Source: Rhynchopus sp. YZ270_cl-10
Lineage: Eukaryota > Euglenozoa > Diplonemea > Diplonemida > Diplonemidae
Reading direction: 5' to 3'
DNA length: 64,000 bases
Assembly (NCBI GenBank): GCA_964035575.1
Contig: OZ037899.1
Coordinates: 1,178,001-1,242,000 of the forward strand
Under the pieces are notes generated by a model. The model saw nothing but the letters and a program-made list of their open reading frames with translations, was not told the DNA's origin and made no database searches. Numbering within the stretch: the first letter of the stretch is position 1; each line of letters opens with the position of its first letter. This document shows, piece after piece, positions 1-11,500 of this stretch. A program made the translations under genes and the position numbers.

Positions 1-255
1 ATTAACAAAATTCTGGGTTTTTCCTGTCACCAAACAATCACTCGCTTTCCAGCAGCAACACAACTCCCCTTTTGTTTTTTTAAATAAGTTCTTTTTAAAA
101 GTAACAGTCAGGTTCATCTGTTTTGTCTGGGTTTTTTTTCTTGTGTAAATTGCTGTCCTTATTGAATTTTCCATTTTATTTTCTTCTTGGTTGTCGTCAA
201 GAGGTAAAAAAAGCCACGTTCCTAGAATAGAACCTGTTTGCTTTTTTATCATATG

Positions 256-315
256 TAAACCACGAAATGGATGTAGGACTGCATGGTTGGGGCGGTCCAC
301 CACCCTGTGCGTCCT
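256..315 (+). repeat. Dispersed repeat R2a
   Basis: Contains AACCACGAAATGGATGTAGG followed by ACTGCATGGTTGGGG and GGTCCACC. The same string recurs at 25036, 29770 and 42744. The family was found only by comparison inside this window. Confidence 0.7.
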
Positions 316-417
316 TTGATTTAACACGAATTACCTTCGGGAAAACTGATAGCAACACACAGCATACACATGCTCTGCCATGTCTCTCCAGATTTGCATT
401 CCTCGCTTTTTTTTTTA

Positions 418-470
418 AGGTGACGAAGCACAGAGAGGCTTAGGGTCATCTTATAAACTTTTCTTTTTTA
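418..470 (+). repeat. Dispersed repeat R1 (hairpin repeat)
   Basis: Degenerate copy of a repeat with consensus GGTGACTAAGCACGAGAGG, then CTTAGGTTCATC and TTATAAACTTTTCTT. The CTAAGC and GCTTAG arms can form a short hairpin with a 7-nt loop. About a dozen copies occur in the window, all on the + strand. Confidence 0.7.
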
Positions 471-1009
471 TTTGGCAATGTGATACCCTCCAGCCGGAAG
501 GCTTCGGTCCATACGTGCCAACTTTTATTTACTACAGTATAGACATCTGGTGTGCGCGAGAGGGGCAGAACTGTGTGTATGTGTGTGCAACACACAAACT
601 CACACACAGAGGGCACCTTCATCTTCGTAAGGCTTCTTTAGATACGAAGAAGGGTGGATGCACTCAAATCACAGGAATCTCTCTTTTTTTCCTCATTGGA
701 TAGGGGGGTGACATTGTGATATTTTTTCTCAAAGAATTTGTTTTGGGGGTACGTTTTTTTTTTCAATTTTTTCCCCCTTTGTTGTAGCTTGCATCTGATA
801 AGAAGGGTACTGACATATTTCCTGTTTTATTATTTTACATGATTGAACAACTATATTAGCCGAAATTTGTCGAAACCGTGTTGTTATGTTTTCATCAGTG
901 AATTCTGACCAAACCTCCCTCTCTGACGTGGGTGGGAGTACGTACGACCCCGGCAGTCCCTTACCCCCTTTTTTTTTAGATGCCACGCATCGGGGGGGGT
1001 GGTGTTCCG

Positions 1010-1135
1010 GGGTTGGGACTTCGCACATCTTCACATATCTTCACAACTTTTCACAACATAGAGTATGCCATGTTGTTTGTGAAGAGTTGTGAATTGAAAT
1101 GAAAATTTGTATTTTCCGATACCCCAGAACACACC
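1010..1135. mobile_element. TIR element, TTCACAACTC family, copy A
   Basis: The left end GGTGTTCCGGGG and right end CCCCAGAACACACC are inverted repeats. The inside is made of copies of the ~10-mer TTCACAACTC on the left and its reverse complement on the right, so the element can fold into one long hairpin. Related copies lie at 47886-48075 and 50685-50904. No coding capacity. Confidence 0.65.
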
Positions 1136-1835
1136 CTCTAAGGTGGTAAGGGGACGAGAGGAACACTGGCATTTTTTTTAATACCAAGCTTTGACAAGAG
1201 GAAGTAGAATCGATGGAAGGTGCAAAAATGTTATTTTTTTTCTTCATTGTACAACTCAAAAGTGGGGGGAAAATAACAAAACACAATTTGAAGCGAGACG
1301 AAAAAAAGGGTGATTTTTTTTGTTTGCTTTTTATTTTGTCAGATCCCGAAGTCAGATTCTATTTTCCTTTTTTTGTTTTGTTTTTTTTTTCTCTGATTAT
1401 TCTTTCCCTCCCCATTCCCTACTCTCACCGCCCGACACTTTTTGTTTTTTCTGTCCCTGTCCGGAGTGTTTGTGATACTCAGAACAAAGCGTTGGCCCGC
1501 ATTTTTTTTTTTTTTCATTCCCCTATGCTCTCTCTCTCTCTATCTCTCTCATCCATTTTGTGTAGTTTAGGTACAATTGTGGTGTTACCGATCTGCTGTC
1601 GGGGACATGTCAACGACATGTCAAGGATATGTCAATATAGGGGGGGTGTGCCATTTTCCCCTGTAAATCTTGTGTCAAGGACATGTCAAGGATATGTCAA
1701 TATGGGCCCTTTCGGGAACACCAAATTGCTATAAAAAAAAAGGGGTGTGTGTGTGTATGTGCAGGTTCACTGCATAATTCATCTCTCAAGTTTTTTTTCT
1801 AGTTTGAAGGAGTGTGACTCGGGGTGGGGTATGCA

Positions 1836-1947
1836 CAGGGCGTTCGCCCCGGGGCGAAAAATATTTTTTTTCGTTAAAAAAATCTTTTCCTGAAAAAATG
1901 ACATTTTATTTCGCCCCAGGGCTTCGCCCCACCGGGGCGAAACCCTG
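1836..1947. mobile_element. Short TIR element with TTCGCCCC repeats
   Basis: The ends are CAGGGCGTTCGCCCC (left) and GGGGCGAAACCCTG (right). The right half repeats TTCGCCCC several times, so the TIR interior is amplified inside the element. The CAGGG start resembles hAT termini, but the flanking 8 bp are not a clean duplication. A (TAAA)n run follows directly. Confidence 0.5.
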
Positions 1948-2971
1948 TATAAATAAATAAATAAATAAATAAAAAAGGGGGGTAAAAAAAAAAAAGAGAG
2001 AGAGATTTCTCCCCACCACCCTGTCGACCCCCCCGGAGGGGGGGTCGCAGAGGGGTGTCCACTGTTCCGCAAACCCGCCTGCCGTGAGAGGAAGTTTCCC
2101 CAGCACTCCCGCTCGCTCCTCAATCCTGCAGTCTGCTGAAGGTGCCCCGTACCCCCTGTTATAGAAGGTGTCACTAGTCGTGTCAACTGTACCTTCAACG
2201 GCAGAGAGACGTTTTAGTTTATTGAAAATAAGCAAACTAAGGATGAAGTCTCATATGACAGATGCCTCTCTCTTGTACATCTGTTTGATTAAACAACACA
2301 AAGAGACCCTCAGTGAGGGGGGATTGATGAAATTCTCCATCGTTTTGCTGGTTTTAGTATCAGGAAAGTTCAGCTGTAATAGCACTTGTGCTGGGGAAGG
2401 GAACACGCGCAAATCGCAAATTTTTTCTGACCACTCAGTACCAGGGATTCACCCCCCACGAACTAGCTTCTCTCCGGCGGAAAAAAATTTTTGACCGGCT
2501 ATTTTAAGCACTAGTAAAAAAGCAAAAATTTAAGGGTTTTTGGCATTTCGCCACGATCAGGAAAAAACGATGGCGATAGCGAACGCCCTGATACGGTATG
2601 CAAAAAAAAAAAAAAAAGAAAAAAATCATCATCGGGGTGACAAATTTGTTGTGTGCATAGAACCTTTCTTTTTTTACATTGTGGTAACAAATATGTTTTC
2701 TTCAAAAAATAAAATTGTTTTTTTTTCTTTCTCGGAGAACCACTACTCTGCGTTCCTTTTCTTTTTTTTTTTGTGGAAAGATTTCTCAAGCAAGGCTTAC
2801 ACTTCCGCAAATCGCCCTTTTTTATTGTTTCTTCTCCTGCACAGTATCTTCTCATGCACACGCACAACACCACACCACCCGTTGATAATAAAATAGCTTT
2901 GCATATAAAAAATGCAAGAAGGGCCGAGGACGACTGCTGTCCTGTCCATGTCTTGTTTGGCCCCACCCCCA

Positions 2972-3164
2972 CCTGGTGGCAGTATTGTGATGGGCGCCCA
3001 TTGTAATTGAAAAATACATCAAGATACATGTATTGTGATGAATTTTGATGTATTTTGTTGTTTTTTTTTATACACTTCCCTAATGCTTTCAAATTTTTAT
3101 TTGAAAGTGCATGGATTTGTATTTTGCGTATTCCAATGGGCTCCCATGACAATACTGCCACCAT
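2972..3164. mobile_element. Short TIR element (GGTGGCAGTATT ends)
   Basis: GGTGGCAGTATTGTGATGGG at the left is matched by the imperfect reverse complement CCCATGACAATACTGCCACC at the right. Further inward the pairing continues around GGGCGCCCATTG. The centre is AT-rich with its own small palindromes (TACATCAA and TTGATGTA). About 193 bp, non-coding. No target duplication is evident. Confidence 0.55.
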
Positions 3165-3864
3165 CACCGCCACCTCTCCCTTTTGTATTTCTCGGACAGA
3201 CTCAGATTTCTTACTCCAGGTTGGGTTCAAGCTGACCCTCTCTCACACCCCATGTGGCCGTTCTTAGACTGACCGCCCAGAACGGCTGAGATGGCATACG
3301 CAACAAAATTGCATCGATTGATATTTTGCAAATAAAAATGGACAGATGATTATCGAAACTATGAAAAAGGGAAAAAAGGGAAAACCTCAGATATCCCGAG
3401 ATAAAGAAACCAAATAAAACAATAATTGACACCCAGTTTGAAAAAAAAAATCGATGGAAAACCAAATGGACACAAAAAAAAGCAAAACCAAACTCTGGAG
3501 AGAATTTTCAAAAATTCAAAGAAAAAAAAATCCACACAAAAAAAAAATGATTTCCCCCCCTCCCAACAGTGCAATAAGGAAAAATAAAAGGAAACACCCC
3601 CTTGTCATTAACAGACCACCTCCACATTTCTCTCCTCGGTCAATCTTTTCTCTTCTTCTGATCCTTTCTTGCAAGATGGTGTGATAGACATTTGGCAGTC
3701 GGTTGCTCACATCAAATGTATCTTTGTGCAATACTCTCTGATGGATTGCAGCCACTCTAATATGTTGTATAGGTTACACATGAGTCTGACCTACGTTCAA
3801 TTTGCTGGCTTTTGGGCAAGAAAGAAGACAGTCTGCACACACCTCGTTTGTTACCCATGCGCAT

Positions 3865-3895
3865 CACTCCGGGGGGTTCGATAACCCGCGGAGTG
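3865..3895 (+). promoter_or_regulatory. Hairpin upstream of repeat R4
   Basis: CACTCCG pairs with CGGAGTG and GGGTT with AACCC around the loop CGAT. An equivalent hairpin with different outer pairs (CACCC with GGGTG) lies at 60282-60316, also directly before an R4 copy and upstream of a gene. Changed but still pairing bases suggest a selected structure. Function unknown. Confidence 0.45.
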
Positions 3896-3897
3896 TC

Positions 3898-3945
3898 AGT
3901 GCCTGCGTCCCAGAGGCGTTTTGCACTATCAACTTCACTTTGTTA
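3898..3945 (+). repeat. Dispersed repeat R4, copy 1
   Basis: GTGCCTGCGTCCCAGAGGCG followed by TTTTGCACTATCAACTTCAC. Related copies occur at 15966, 25093, 54720 and 60319. This one lies ahead of a weak open frame at 3982 and the gene at 4314. Confidence 0.6.
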
Positions 3946-3981
3946 CTCGGCTCCTAGAGGTGGTGTCTCGTTATTACTTTC

Positions 3982-4180
3982 ATGCGGGTGAGACCGATTG
4001 GAGTGGGAGGTTTGACGACCGGGCAGAACATCGTGGATGCAGTGTTGCTGAAAGACGAAGAGGATTGGGCACGGCTTGGCGATGGCGAAGCTGCCTTTGG
4101 TACCGTCCAAGAAGCGCTGTTCCTACGACGCTGCGTCCACCGTTGGTGCTCTGCACTACACCCCAGCAAGACGACTGCAT
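3982..4180 (+). CDS. Possible short coding segment, doubtful
   Basis: A GC-rich stretch begins with ATG at 3982 and encodes roughly 66 residues of ordinary composition before running into lysine-rich, T-rich sequence. It follows an R4 copy at a distance seen before another gene start (60414). No family was recognised, and no consensus donor joins it to the gene at 4314. It may be a short exon, a gene relic or chance. The reverse frames are also open, which weakens the case. Confidence 0.2.
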
Positions 4181-4313
4181 TCACAAGAAAAAAAAGGCGC
4201 TATCAACTTTCATTCGACATCATACCGTCATATTTTGCCCTCTCCCTTTTACACTCACCACCACATCCTAGGGTTCAGGGGGGAAGGGTTCCTTTTATTT
4301 TCCACAAAAAACA

Positions 4314-5192
4314 ATGCCCCCCGCGACACGCGTTGCGTTGCAACCAAACTACCTCATCCGCCTCTTAGGGAACTATGTGACGCGCTCTTTGCAGCGTGAG
4401 TTTGTTATCTCGAGGATGGGCGTGCTGTCGAACATGCTTCTGCACGCTGGGTACACCCAGGCGGGGGGGACGGGGGTGGCACTTCGTGTCGGTGTATGCA
4501 CCTGCCCGCACCCAGAATTTCAGCTGACCTACACTTCACCACAAATCTGGCTGGTGGATGAGCAGTCCAGCCCCAACCCAGATGGACAACACGACGCTGC
4601 CATCACAGACCTAGATGGCGGTGTGTGGCAGCCATTTTTCCACAACATCAGCCAGCACGGAGGCGACGAGGCATGGTACAACCAAAAGGGCGTCTACGAC
4701 CACTTCAAAGAACTCGAGCCGACCTCCTATGAGGAGCTCTTTGCGGCATACAAAAACCTTTGCGCGCTGGACGAAAGGGGGTTCCCGTTTAAGGTCTCAC
4801 AGATAGATGGGATACCGCAGGTTCATCAGGTGCAAGGTGTCACGCAAGCCAGATGGCACTATGCTTTAGGCGACGAAGCTACCGGGCTGCTCAAGGAGTT
4901 GGCAGATGCCTCTGACAACGATGCAGCAGAGGAACAGCTCTTTGGGGCGTACGAAAAGCTACAGCTCATCGCCGGCAACCACGCAATGCTCATGGAGGAG
5001 ATAGGCAAGGACAACCAACAGCTCTTCGGCCGCATCTCCGCAGAAATGGCAATCCTTGCGCGGGATTTCAAAGAAAATAAAATACAGCTCCCCCTCGACT
5101 ACCTTGAGCCTGAGTATGAAAAGGAAGGGGACGTGGAAGAGGGAGGGGGAGGAGGAGGAGGAGGAGAAGGAGGGAACGCCTCGTCTGCGTAG
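4314..5192 (+). CDS. Unrecognised 292-residue protein
   Basis: Single-exon frame starting at the first ATG after a pyrimidine-rich leader and ending TAG. I do not recognise the family. Visible parts: a basic, hydrophobic N-terminus (residues 1-45), a central mixed region (50-190) with several Trp, His and Pro residues, a charged helical segment (about 190-260) that could form a coiled coil, and an acidic tail ending in a glycine/glutamate run. No signal peptide or membrane span is clear. GC content and codon use match the neighbouring host genes, so it is probably a real gene. The next gene starts about 330 bp downstream on the same strand. The start is uncertain: a second Met at residue 36 could also be used. 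Confidence 0.6.
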   Translation: MPPATRVALQPNYLIRLLGNYVTRSLQREFVISRMGVLSNMLLHAGYTQAGGTGVALRVGVCTCPHPEFQLTYTSPQIWLVDEQSSPNPDGQHDAAITDLDGGVWQPFFHNISQHGGDEAWYNQKGVYDHFKELEPTSYEELFAAYKNLCALDERGFPFKVSQIDGIPQVHQVQGVTQARWHYALGDEATGLLKELADASDNDAAEEQLFGAYEKLQLIAGNHAMLMEEIGKDNQQLFGRISAEMAILARDFKENKIQLPLDYLEPEYEKEGDVEEGGGGGGGGEGGNASSA

Positions 5193-5518
5193 ATTAACCG
5201 ATTTTGTTTTTTTTTGTCATCTCATGAAGGAGCTTTGCACAATTCTTCAAAAAAAAAGCAAAAAAACCGAATTCAATTTTAAACATTCACAACGCCCCCT
5301 CCCCCCTGCCCCCCATCCTTCTCCCTCACAAAAACCACCAGAAACACACACACACAACACACATTTTTTCTTTCCCCCTTTTTTTCTCTTCAATGCCGAG
5401 ATAAGCACACCGCTCTGATACACCCCCCCACCCCCCAGCGTCTCTCCCCCTCTCCCCTCTCGGCAGCGCCCTGGCCACGAAGGCGACCTTGCGCGAGAGG
5501 GGTCTTGGGGCGGCATAC

Positions 5519-8500
5519 ATGCCCCCTGCCGGCGCAACCCCGCAACCAGCTTCCTTCGCCGCCGGACAGCAACCACAACAACGGGGCACGCCGCCGCCAC
5601 GCCCGACAGAGACTGCCGCCGCGGCTGCAGCCCCTCATGGCACAGCTGGAGCGGGGCTGGGGGTGGGCGCGGGGCAGGCCCGAAGTGCCAGCGCAGGGGT
5701 GGTCTCCGCACCGTTCCCCAGCGCGCCACCCCACCCCACCATGGAGCTGGACCGCCCCACCCCACAACGGCGTGCCTTAGTGGAGCACCGAGACCTGGAG
5801 TACCTCGAGCACATTGGCCAGGTTCTCAGCAACACCTCCGAGACGGACCTGGAGGAGTTGGTACAGCAGGTTCAACAGACCGGGGTATTTCAGCAGATGC
5901 CTCCGTCGGCGATGCCTGCGAGAGCGGTAACGAATCCAAGGAGGACATTGACGGGGCAGAATTTGGCGGTGCGGAGGGAAGGGACCGGGGGGAGTGATGG
6001 GAGTCTGTACCCCTCAGGGGAGTCGCCAAGGGAGCAGACGAGGGAGACCACAACGTCAACACCGTCGATGCTGCGAAATCCGTCGAAAGAGCTGATTTCG
6101 AAGGTGCAGGAGCTTCCCGGGCTGTATACTCCTACCTTTCTTGCCCAGCTTCTCAGCGCAGTGGCACTGCATCTTCCTCTCTCAGACGTTACATCTGACG
6201 CAGCAACCTGGGTTGAGTCGCACCGCTCGTCGCAAACCGAGCGAGCCACCGTCGCGTTGTCGGAGTTGAAGGCGCGGTTTTCCGATGGAATCGACCATAT
6301 CCGGTCTCTAGGGAATATCAGAAAGGTGGAGTTCTGGCCTGCGCAGTTTCAGTTTCAAGGGGATGTGATGGGGATGGCGCAGGGTCTGTCCGATTGGCAC
6401 ACCCCAAAAGGGTATTGCTGGTCAAAAGAGGTGGTCCAAGACTTAACCAGCAACTGCGGGGTCATGACCAGCAGACATCTTCAGTCGCAACCACCCGAGG
6501 TCGTTGTCCCAATCTACATCTACACCTCCGCCATGTACCGCAAGGTGCTTTGGGCGTTCTGGATTCGTGTACGCGACAAATGGCAGGAATGTACACGAAC
6601 CTGGAGGGACATGGAAGAGCTCTACCGTGATATGCTTCGGAAGAAGGACAACACCATGCGGATGAAAGGGGAGGCTGCGAAAGCTATCGCCATAGGGTTG
6701 AAGGTCGTTCCAGATAGTCTAGGGAAAACCGTTGAAATGCTGCCGCAGCGTCAATACGGATTGACCGGGTTTCTTGGCAGTGTCGCTGTCGGGAGCGACC
6801 ACCGTGCAGAAAAGCTCTTCATCATCCGCTACGAAAACAAACCCTCCAGCCTCTCACCACTGAGCAACAGTGTTGCCTGGATGTGCGACCCAGAACGCTA
6901 CTTCTACCACGACGTGTACAGTGTGCAGCGGTACATGCCACCACCAGGGGTCTTTGAATATCTGGAAAGCAGACCCCACGATGAAGAACGCACCGACCAA
7001 AAGTGGCAGGCATACCCTTGGAAGAATGCAGACGCAGACGCGCTCATCCAGAAGTGTTATGCGGAGCCGAACCAGAGCAGGTACTCCGACCCTCTTCATA
7101 TGGAGGTAATTCATTTGATCGAGGCCCTCTCTTTAGGGGGTCCTGTGCGCAGAACCATTGAGGCGAAGTTGGACAACACAGATGGGAAGCCGACGCCGCA
7201 GGATATTGCGCATGCGTTAGAGTTGCAGACGTTGACATGGAAGAATAAGGACTTTATCATTGCGCTCTCGGGGTCGCCGAGGATCATCACCGACACAGAG
7301 CCGCCGCACGACCCGACCAGCATCTTCCGCGTCTACCACGAATGCAAGGAACAGCCGTACTTCCTCCTCAACGAAACCATGAGGAACAAACAGAGCCACC
7401 TTGCGAGCACCCCGTTCTACTCCTCTGTCGAGGTCTCGCTTGCAGGGAAGGACTCAGGCCGCTATGTGACGAAGGAGCAGTACAGCGACGAGGACTGCCC
7501 CGACATGGTCGGCAAGGCAGTCACCTTCCGCCACGAATCCGCTTCGAACAAAACACTGCAGTGGGACCAGGAGCTGGAGATATGGTATATGCACCGTCTC
7601 AAGGATGTGACCGGCAGGGTGGAGCACGAAGACGGCAAGCTCCGTCTCGGACTATGGATGCTTACTGTGACACGGCCGTTGATGTGGTACCTGGACAACT
7701 CACTGCGTGGCATCCCATTGGAGTCTGAGCCTGTGAAGTCGTACAGAGGTCTCGCCAACGCAGTGTTGCCCCGCGACAGCTACATGCAAGGAGGGCTGGT
7801 GATGTGGGGTGCCTACTCGTCGTCGTCTGTGGACCAGGCGACGGCAACGTGGTTTGCGACGCAAGAGAAGAGCGCTGCTGTCTTTACCCTTCGAGGGAAG
7901 AGCTGCACCTTGGTTGCGCAGTGGTCGCGCTTTGCAAGGGAAAAGGAGTACCTCTACCCGCCGAACACATGCTTCCAGGTGAAGACGCTTCTGACAGAGG
8001 ACCAACAGCAGCTTCTTGGGCGTGAGGAGCTGCAGCTTTACGAGCTGGACGAAGTGGACGACTACGAGTCGCTGACGATCTACATCACGCAGATCATCAA
8101 CTCCGCCATCACCGGGCAGGGCATGGAGCTTGTCGACCAGCTCGTCTCTGTCATCCAATCTCTCGTCAACAAACAGCTTCTGAAGGCCTTAAAGGCGGTG
8201 CTCACACCGAACGAACCGGTTTTAACACAAAGCTACGGTATCGATGTGGCACGGCGGTTGCGTGATTTGGCGGAGGTGGATGAGTTGCCTGAGGATGTTG
8301 CGAGGGTGTTGAATGAAGCTATGGCACAAGCATCCCGCACTGGCCAAGACGAGGCTGTCAAAAGCATCCACGAGCTAGGTGCCGACGCTGGTCTCTGCGA
8401 CCAGGAAGGCTGGACCTGCGTCGACCACGCACTCATAGGCGGCCACCGCTCCACTGCAGAACTCCTCCTCAACCTGGGCGAGATGGGGAACCCTCGCGAC

Positions 8501-11500
8501 TACATCCGCCGCGTCGACACCTCGGGCAGCACGCTCCTGCACCGCATGGCAGAGCTCGGCTTGCAGAAGGGTGTGCTGCTGCTGCTCAAGCTTGGTGCCG
8601 ATCCTCTCGCAACAGACAAAAATGGAAACACCCCTGCCTTCCTTGCATTTGGAAACGGACGGAAGGAGATCGTGCATCTTCTGTGCCCGCAGGAGGTGCT
8701 GCCGGAGAAGCTGCTGCAGGAGATGATCACCTACTGGAGCAGCAGCCACTACTCTTGCGAGGAAAACCGCGAGCGTTTCTCGGAATTGAAACAAAGCGTC
8801 GTCTGCGCGCCGTACGGCGCGGATTGGGAGGGAAACTTCTACGAGACGCTACAACAGAGCAGGGTCGACTTCGATGTGATTGACGGCATGAAAACATGGC
8901 GCACCCCAGTAGGCACTGCTTGGGAGGAGGCCACTGTGTCGGACCTGGTCCAGGATGCGCGGCTTATCTGGCGGATGCACTTCAAAGAAGACCAGAAGGA
9001 TGACTTCGCTATTGCGATGCCGCTCTTTGTGCACACCTGCTCTATGTATCACCGTACCTTTTGGGCTACGTGGGTCGCACAACCTGAGCAGGTCGTCGGA
9101 GGGAAGTGGAGGACGTTAGATAACGTGAACGAAGATTTAGAACAAGCGTTAGATGCTTGCAGGGCACATCCTCAGGGGAAAAGCGCGTTGGGACTGTCAC
9201 AGTTTGTTCAACAGGAGCTTTCGATGCTGTTAAGCGCGTCTGGTCGTGATGAGCACATTCCCCCCAAGCTTGACTGCCTCTTCGCACCATGCAGCAGCAA
9301 CGGAAGTGGCCTTGTTGGGTTCGGTTCTGCCATGACATTGCCCGCACCCACCACAGCTGCAGCAGCAGCGCCCCTCGAAGACGGCGACAGCATCACCAGC
9401 GAGGCCCGTCTGCTCACCTCCTTCCCGCGCCTCCCGGAGGGCAGTGTACAACTCATCCGATTCGAACGGTCGCAGGATCAGATCCAAGGTGGTCTTAAGG
9501 CGTCTGTAGCCTGGATACCTACTCCGGATGTGGCATTTAACACTTCGCACACCTTCTCTGCAGAGAGCATTGATAAGATGCATGGGATCTTGGAATATAT
9601 TTACAGTAGAGACACCAGAGCTGTCCTGAAGTATGATGTTCCAGGGAAGACGCGATGGGAAGTCGCTCCGATTCAGTGTGATCAGTTGACGGAGCTGGCG
9701 GATTTATGCCATGCGGAGCCGAATCCTCATAAACTGAATAAGAGCTTGCATGAGAAGTTTATGGGGTTGACCTCGCAGGACAGCTTGCAGGATCCGACTG
9801 CGTCGTTGCTGTCGAACTACAGCAATGCGCAGAAGGTGTTGCTCCGTGCCGTGCTTAAGGCAAAGATCAAAGCAGACGCGCACCTCACCCCCGAGATGAT
9901 GGAACAGGCCCTCGCCCTGCAGTGGCTCACCATTGAGCGGGAGGTCTACCTTCTCGCCCTATCTGGCACCCCAAAGGTCATCGCTCGTCTTGACACTACC
10001 ACGAACCGCCCCCAGGTTGCTTCTCTCTTCCGAGTCTGCCGACCATGCGATAGACACCCAGGGGACTACGTGAACATCACCTCAGGCAATATGGGGCGCA
10101 AAGAGACCCACGGTGCGAGAGTCGAAATCTCCGCACCAAGGCAGGTGAATGGACACTACGAGATTCTTCCTTCTGGAGGGTTGGGGGGTGAGGACTACTC
10201 AAGGAGCCCTTCGAATTTGACAACACGAGGACAACGGAGGAAACAACCACAGTACCCCAGCGCGCGAGACCGGTCTTTGAGTTTGAAGAGCGATCCACAG
10301 AGGGCGCGCGATTCTGATGATACGAGCAGCAACTTCGATGGGTCGGTGGCAGGTGGTGCAGGGGGGATACCTCCGGCAACGTTGACACAACGTGTCGCAA
10401 CCCCAGCACGCTCGCACATCTCCACTGCAATGAGCAGCACCGCCGACCGCTTCCAAGAATGCGACGGCGAAGAGTTCCGCCGCCTCGAAGCACCCCACCA
10501 CATTGCCCGCTTCTCCGACATTAAACGGAAATGGATTGTCTTCCCTGTCTCCGGCGGCGTGGCGAAGGAGACACTCACTGAAGAATACGTCTCTCTGCAC
10601 CTCGGAATCTACATGAAGGAGTACGTCTGGCCTCTTGTGTCAGGGATATACCATGCGTTGTGTATGTTGCCTGCAGGGCAGGGTAATCCTAACGATAGTT
10701 TATACCGTGCGTCGGTGACAAGGAGTGCAGGGAATGTGTTGCAGTATGATAAGGATGCGTCTGTGATATGGACGTCGATGACGTCGTGTAGTAAGTCGCG
10801 TACGTTAGCGTCGTCGTTGGTGGTGGGGGAAGAGTCGACTATCATTAAGTTGTGTTGCAGAACGGCGAGGAACATTGCAGCCTTTTCGCGGTTTGTGCGT
10901 GAGCAGGAGTGGATGGTGCCGCCGAATACGGTGTGCCGCTTTGTGGGCCCCAAGGAGCAGGAGTTTGGCGTGCATTCGCTGCCGCTAGAGGAAGTGGACG
11001 AAGGGGCCGCCATGGTGCTCAGCATACGGAGTCTCATCTCCTCGCAGCTGCACGCAGCGTCGAGCTCGCGTGACGACAGAAAGAAGGTCGATGCGTTGAT
11101 GAAGGTGACATCCTACCTAGAGGCGCAGGGTGGACGTCGTGATGGAGATGCCCTGCGGCATTTGGTGCATGGGTACAATCCAGATAAGCCGGTATGTTTT
11201 TTTTGGTAGACAGAGCATGGTTGGGTGTACCCGGTAAGGTGCACTGTTTGCGAGAGGGCTTTGTATTTCAACTTAGCTTTTACGTTTTTCACCGTATTCG
11301 TACAAATTATGGATCGTACTAATGTTCGACCTGTTTTACGGTCGATAATTTACGGTATTTAATACGGTACTCTTTTGTGTGTGTGTGTGTGTGCTTTTAA
11401 AAAAAAATGTTTTGCAGCTGCTCGCGGAACCCAAAGTGTTTGACATCGCCCGCAAGCTTCTCTCTAACGGCGCATCGCAGAAGATTGTCCACGACGAGCT

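Larger units (their letters stand above)
1..3860. other. Intergenic region, no supported gene
   Basis: T-rich, low-complexity DNA with many homopolymer runs. All open frames are short and lack protein-like composition. It holds copies of dispersed repeats R2a (256-315) and R1 (418-470), a TTCACAACTC-type TIR element (1010-1135), a short direct repeat of the 11-mer GACATGTCAAG (about 1603-1650 and 1676-1704), a TTCGCCCC-type TIR element (1836-1947) and a GGTGGCAGTATT element (2972-3164). Nothing else could be supported. Confidence 0.6.

Noticed and set aside
3865-3895. tRNA T-arm (GGTTCGATAACC)
   Set aside because: The loop lacks the invariant C after the T loop; the sequence is better explained as a simple hairpin.
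5489-5518. Upstream start of the large gene
   Set aside because: The frame is open there but the first codon is TTG; the first ATG is at 5519.
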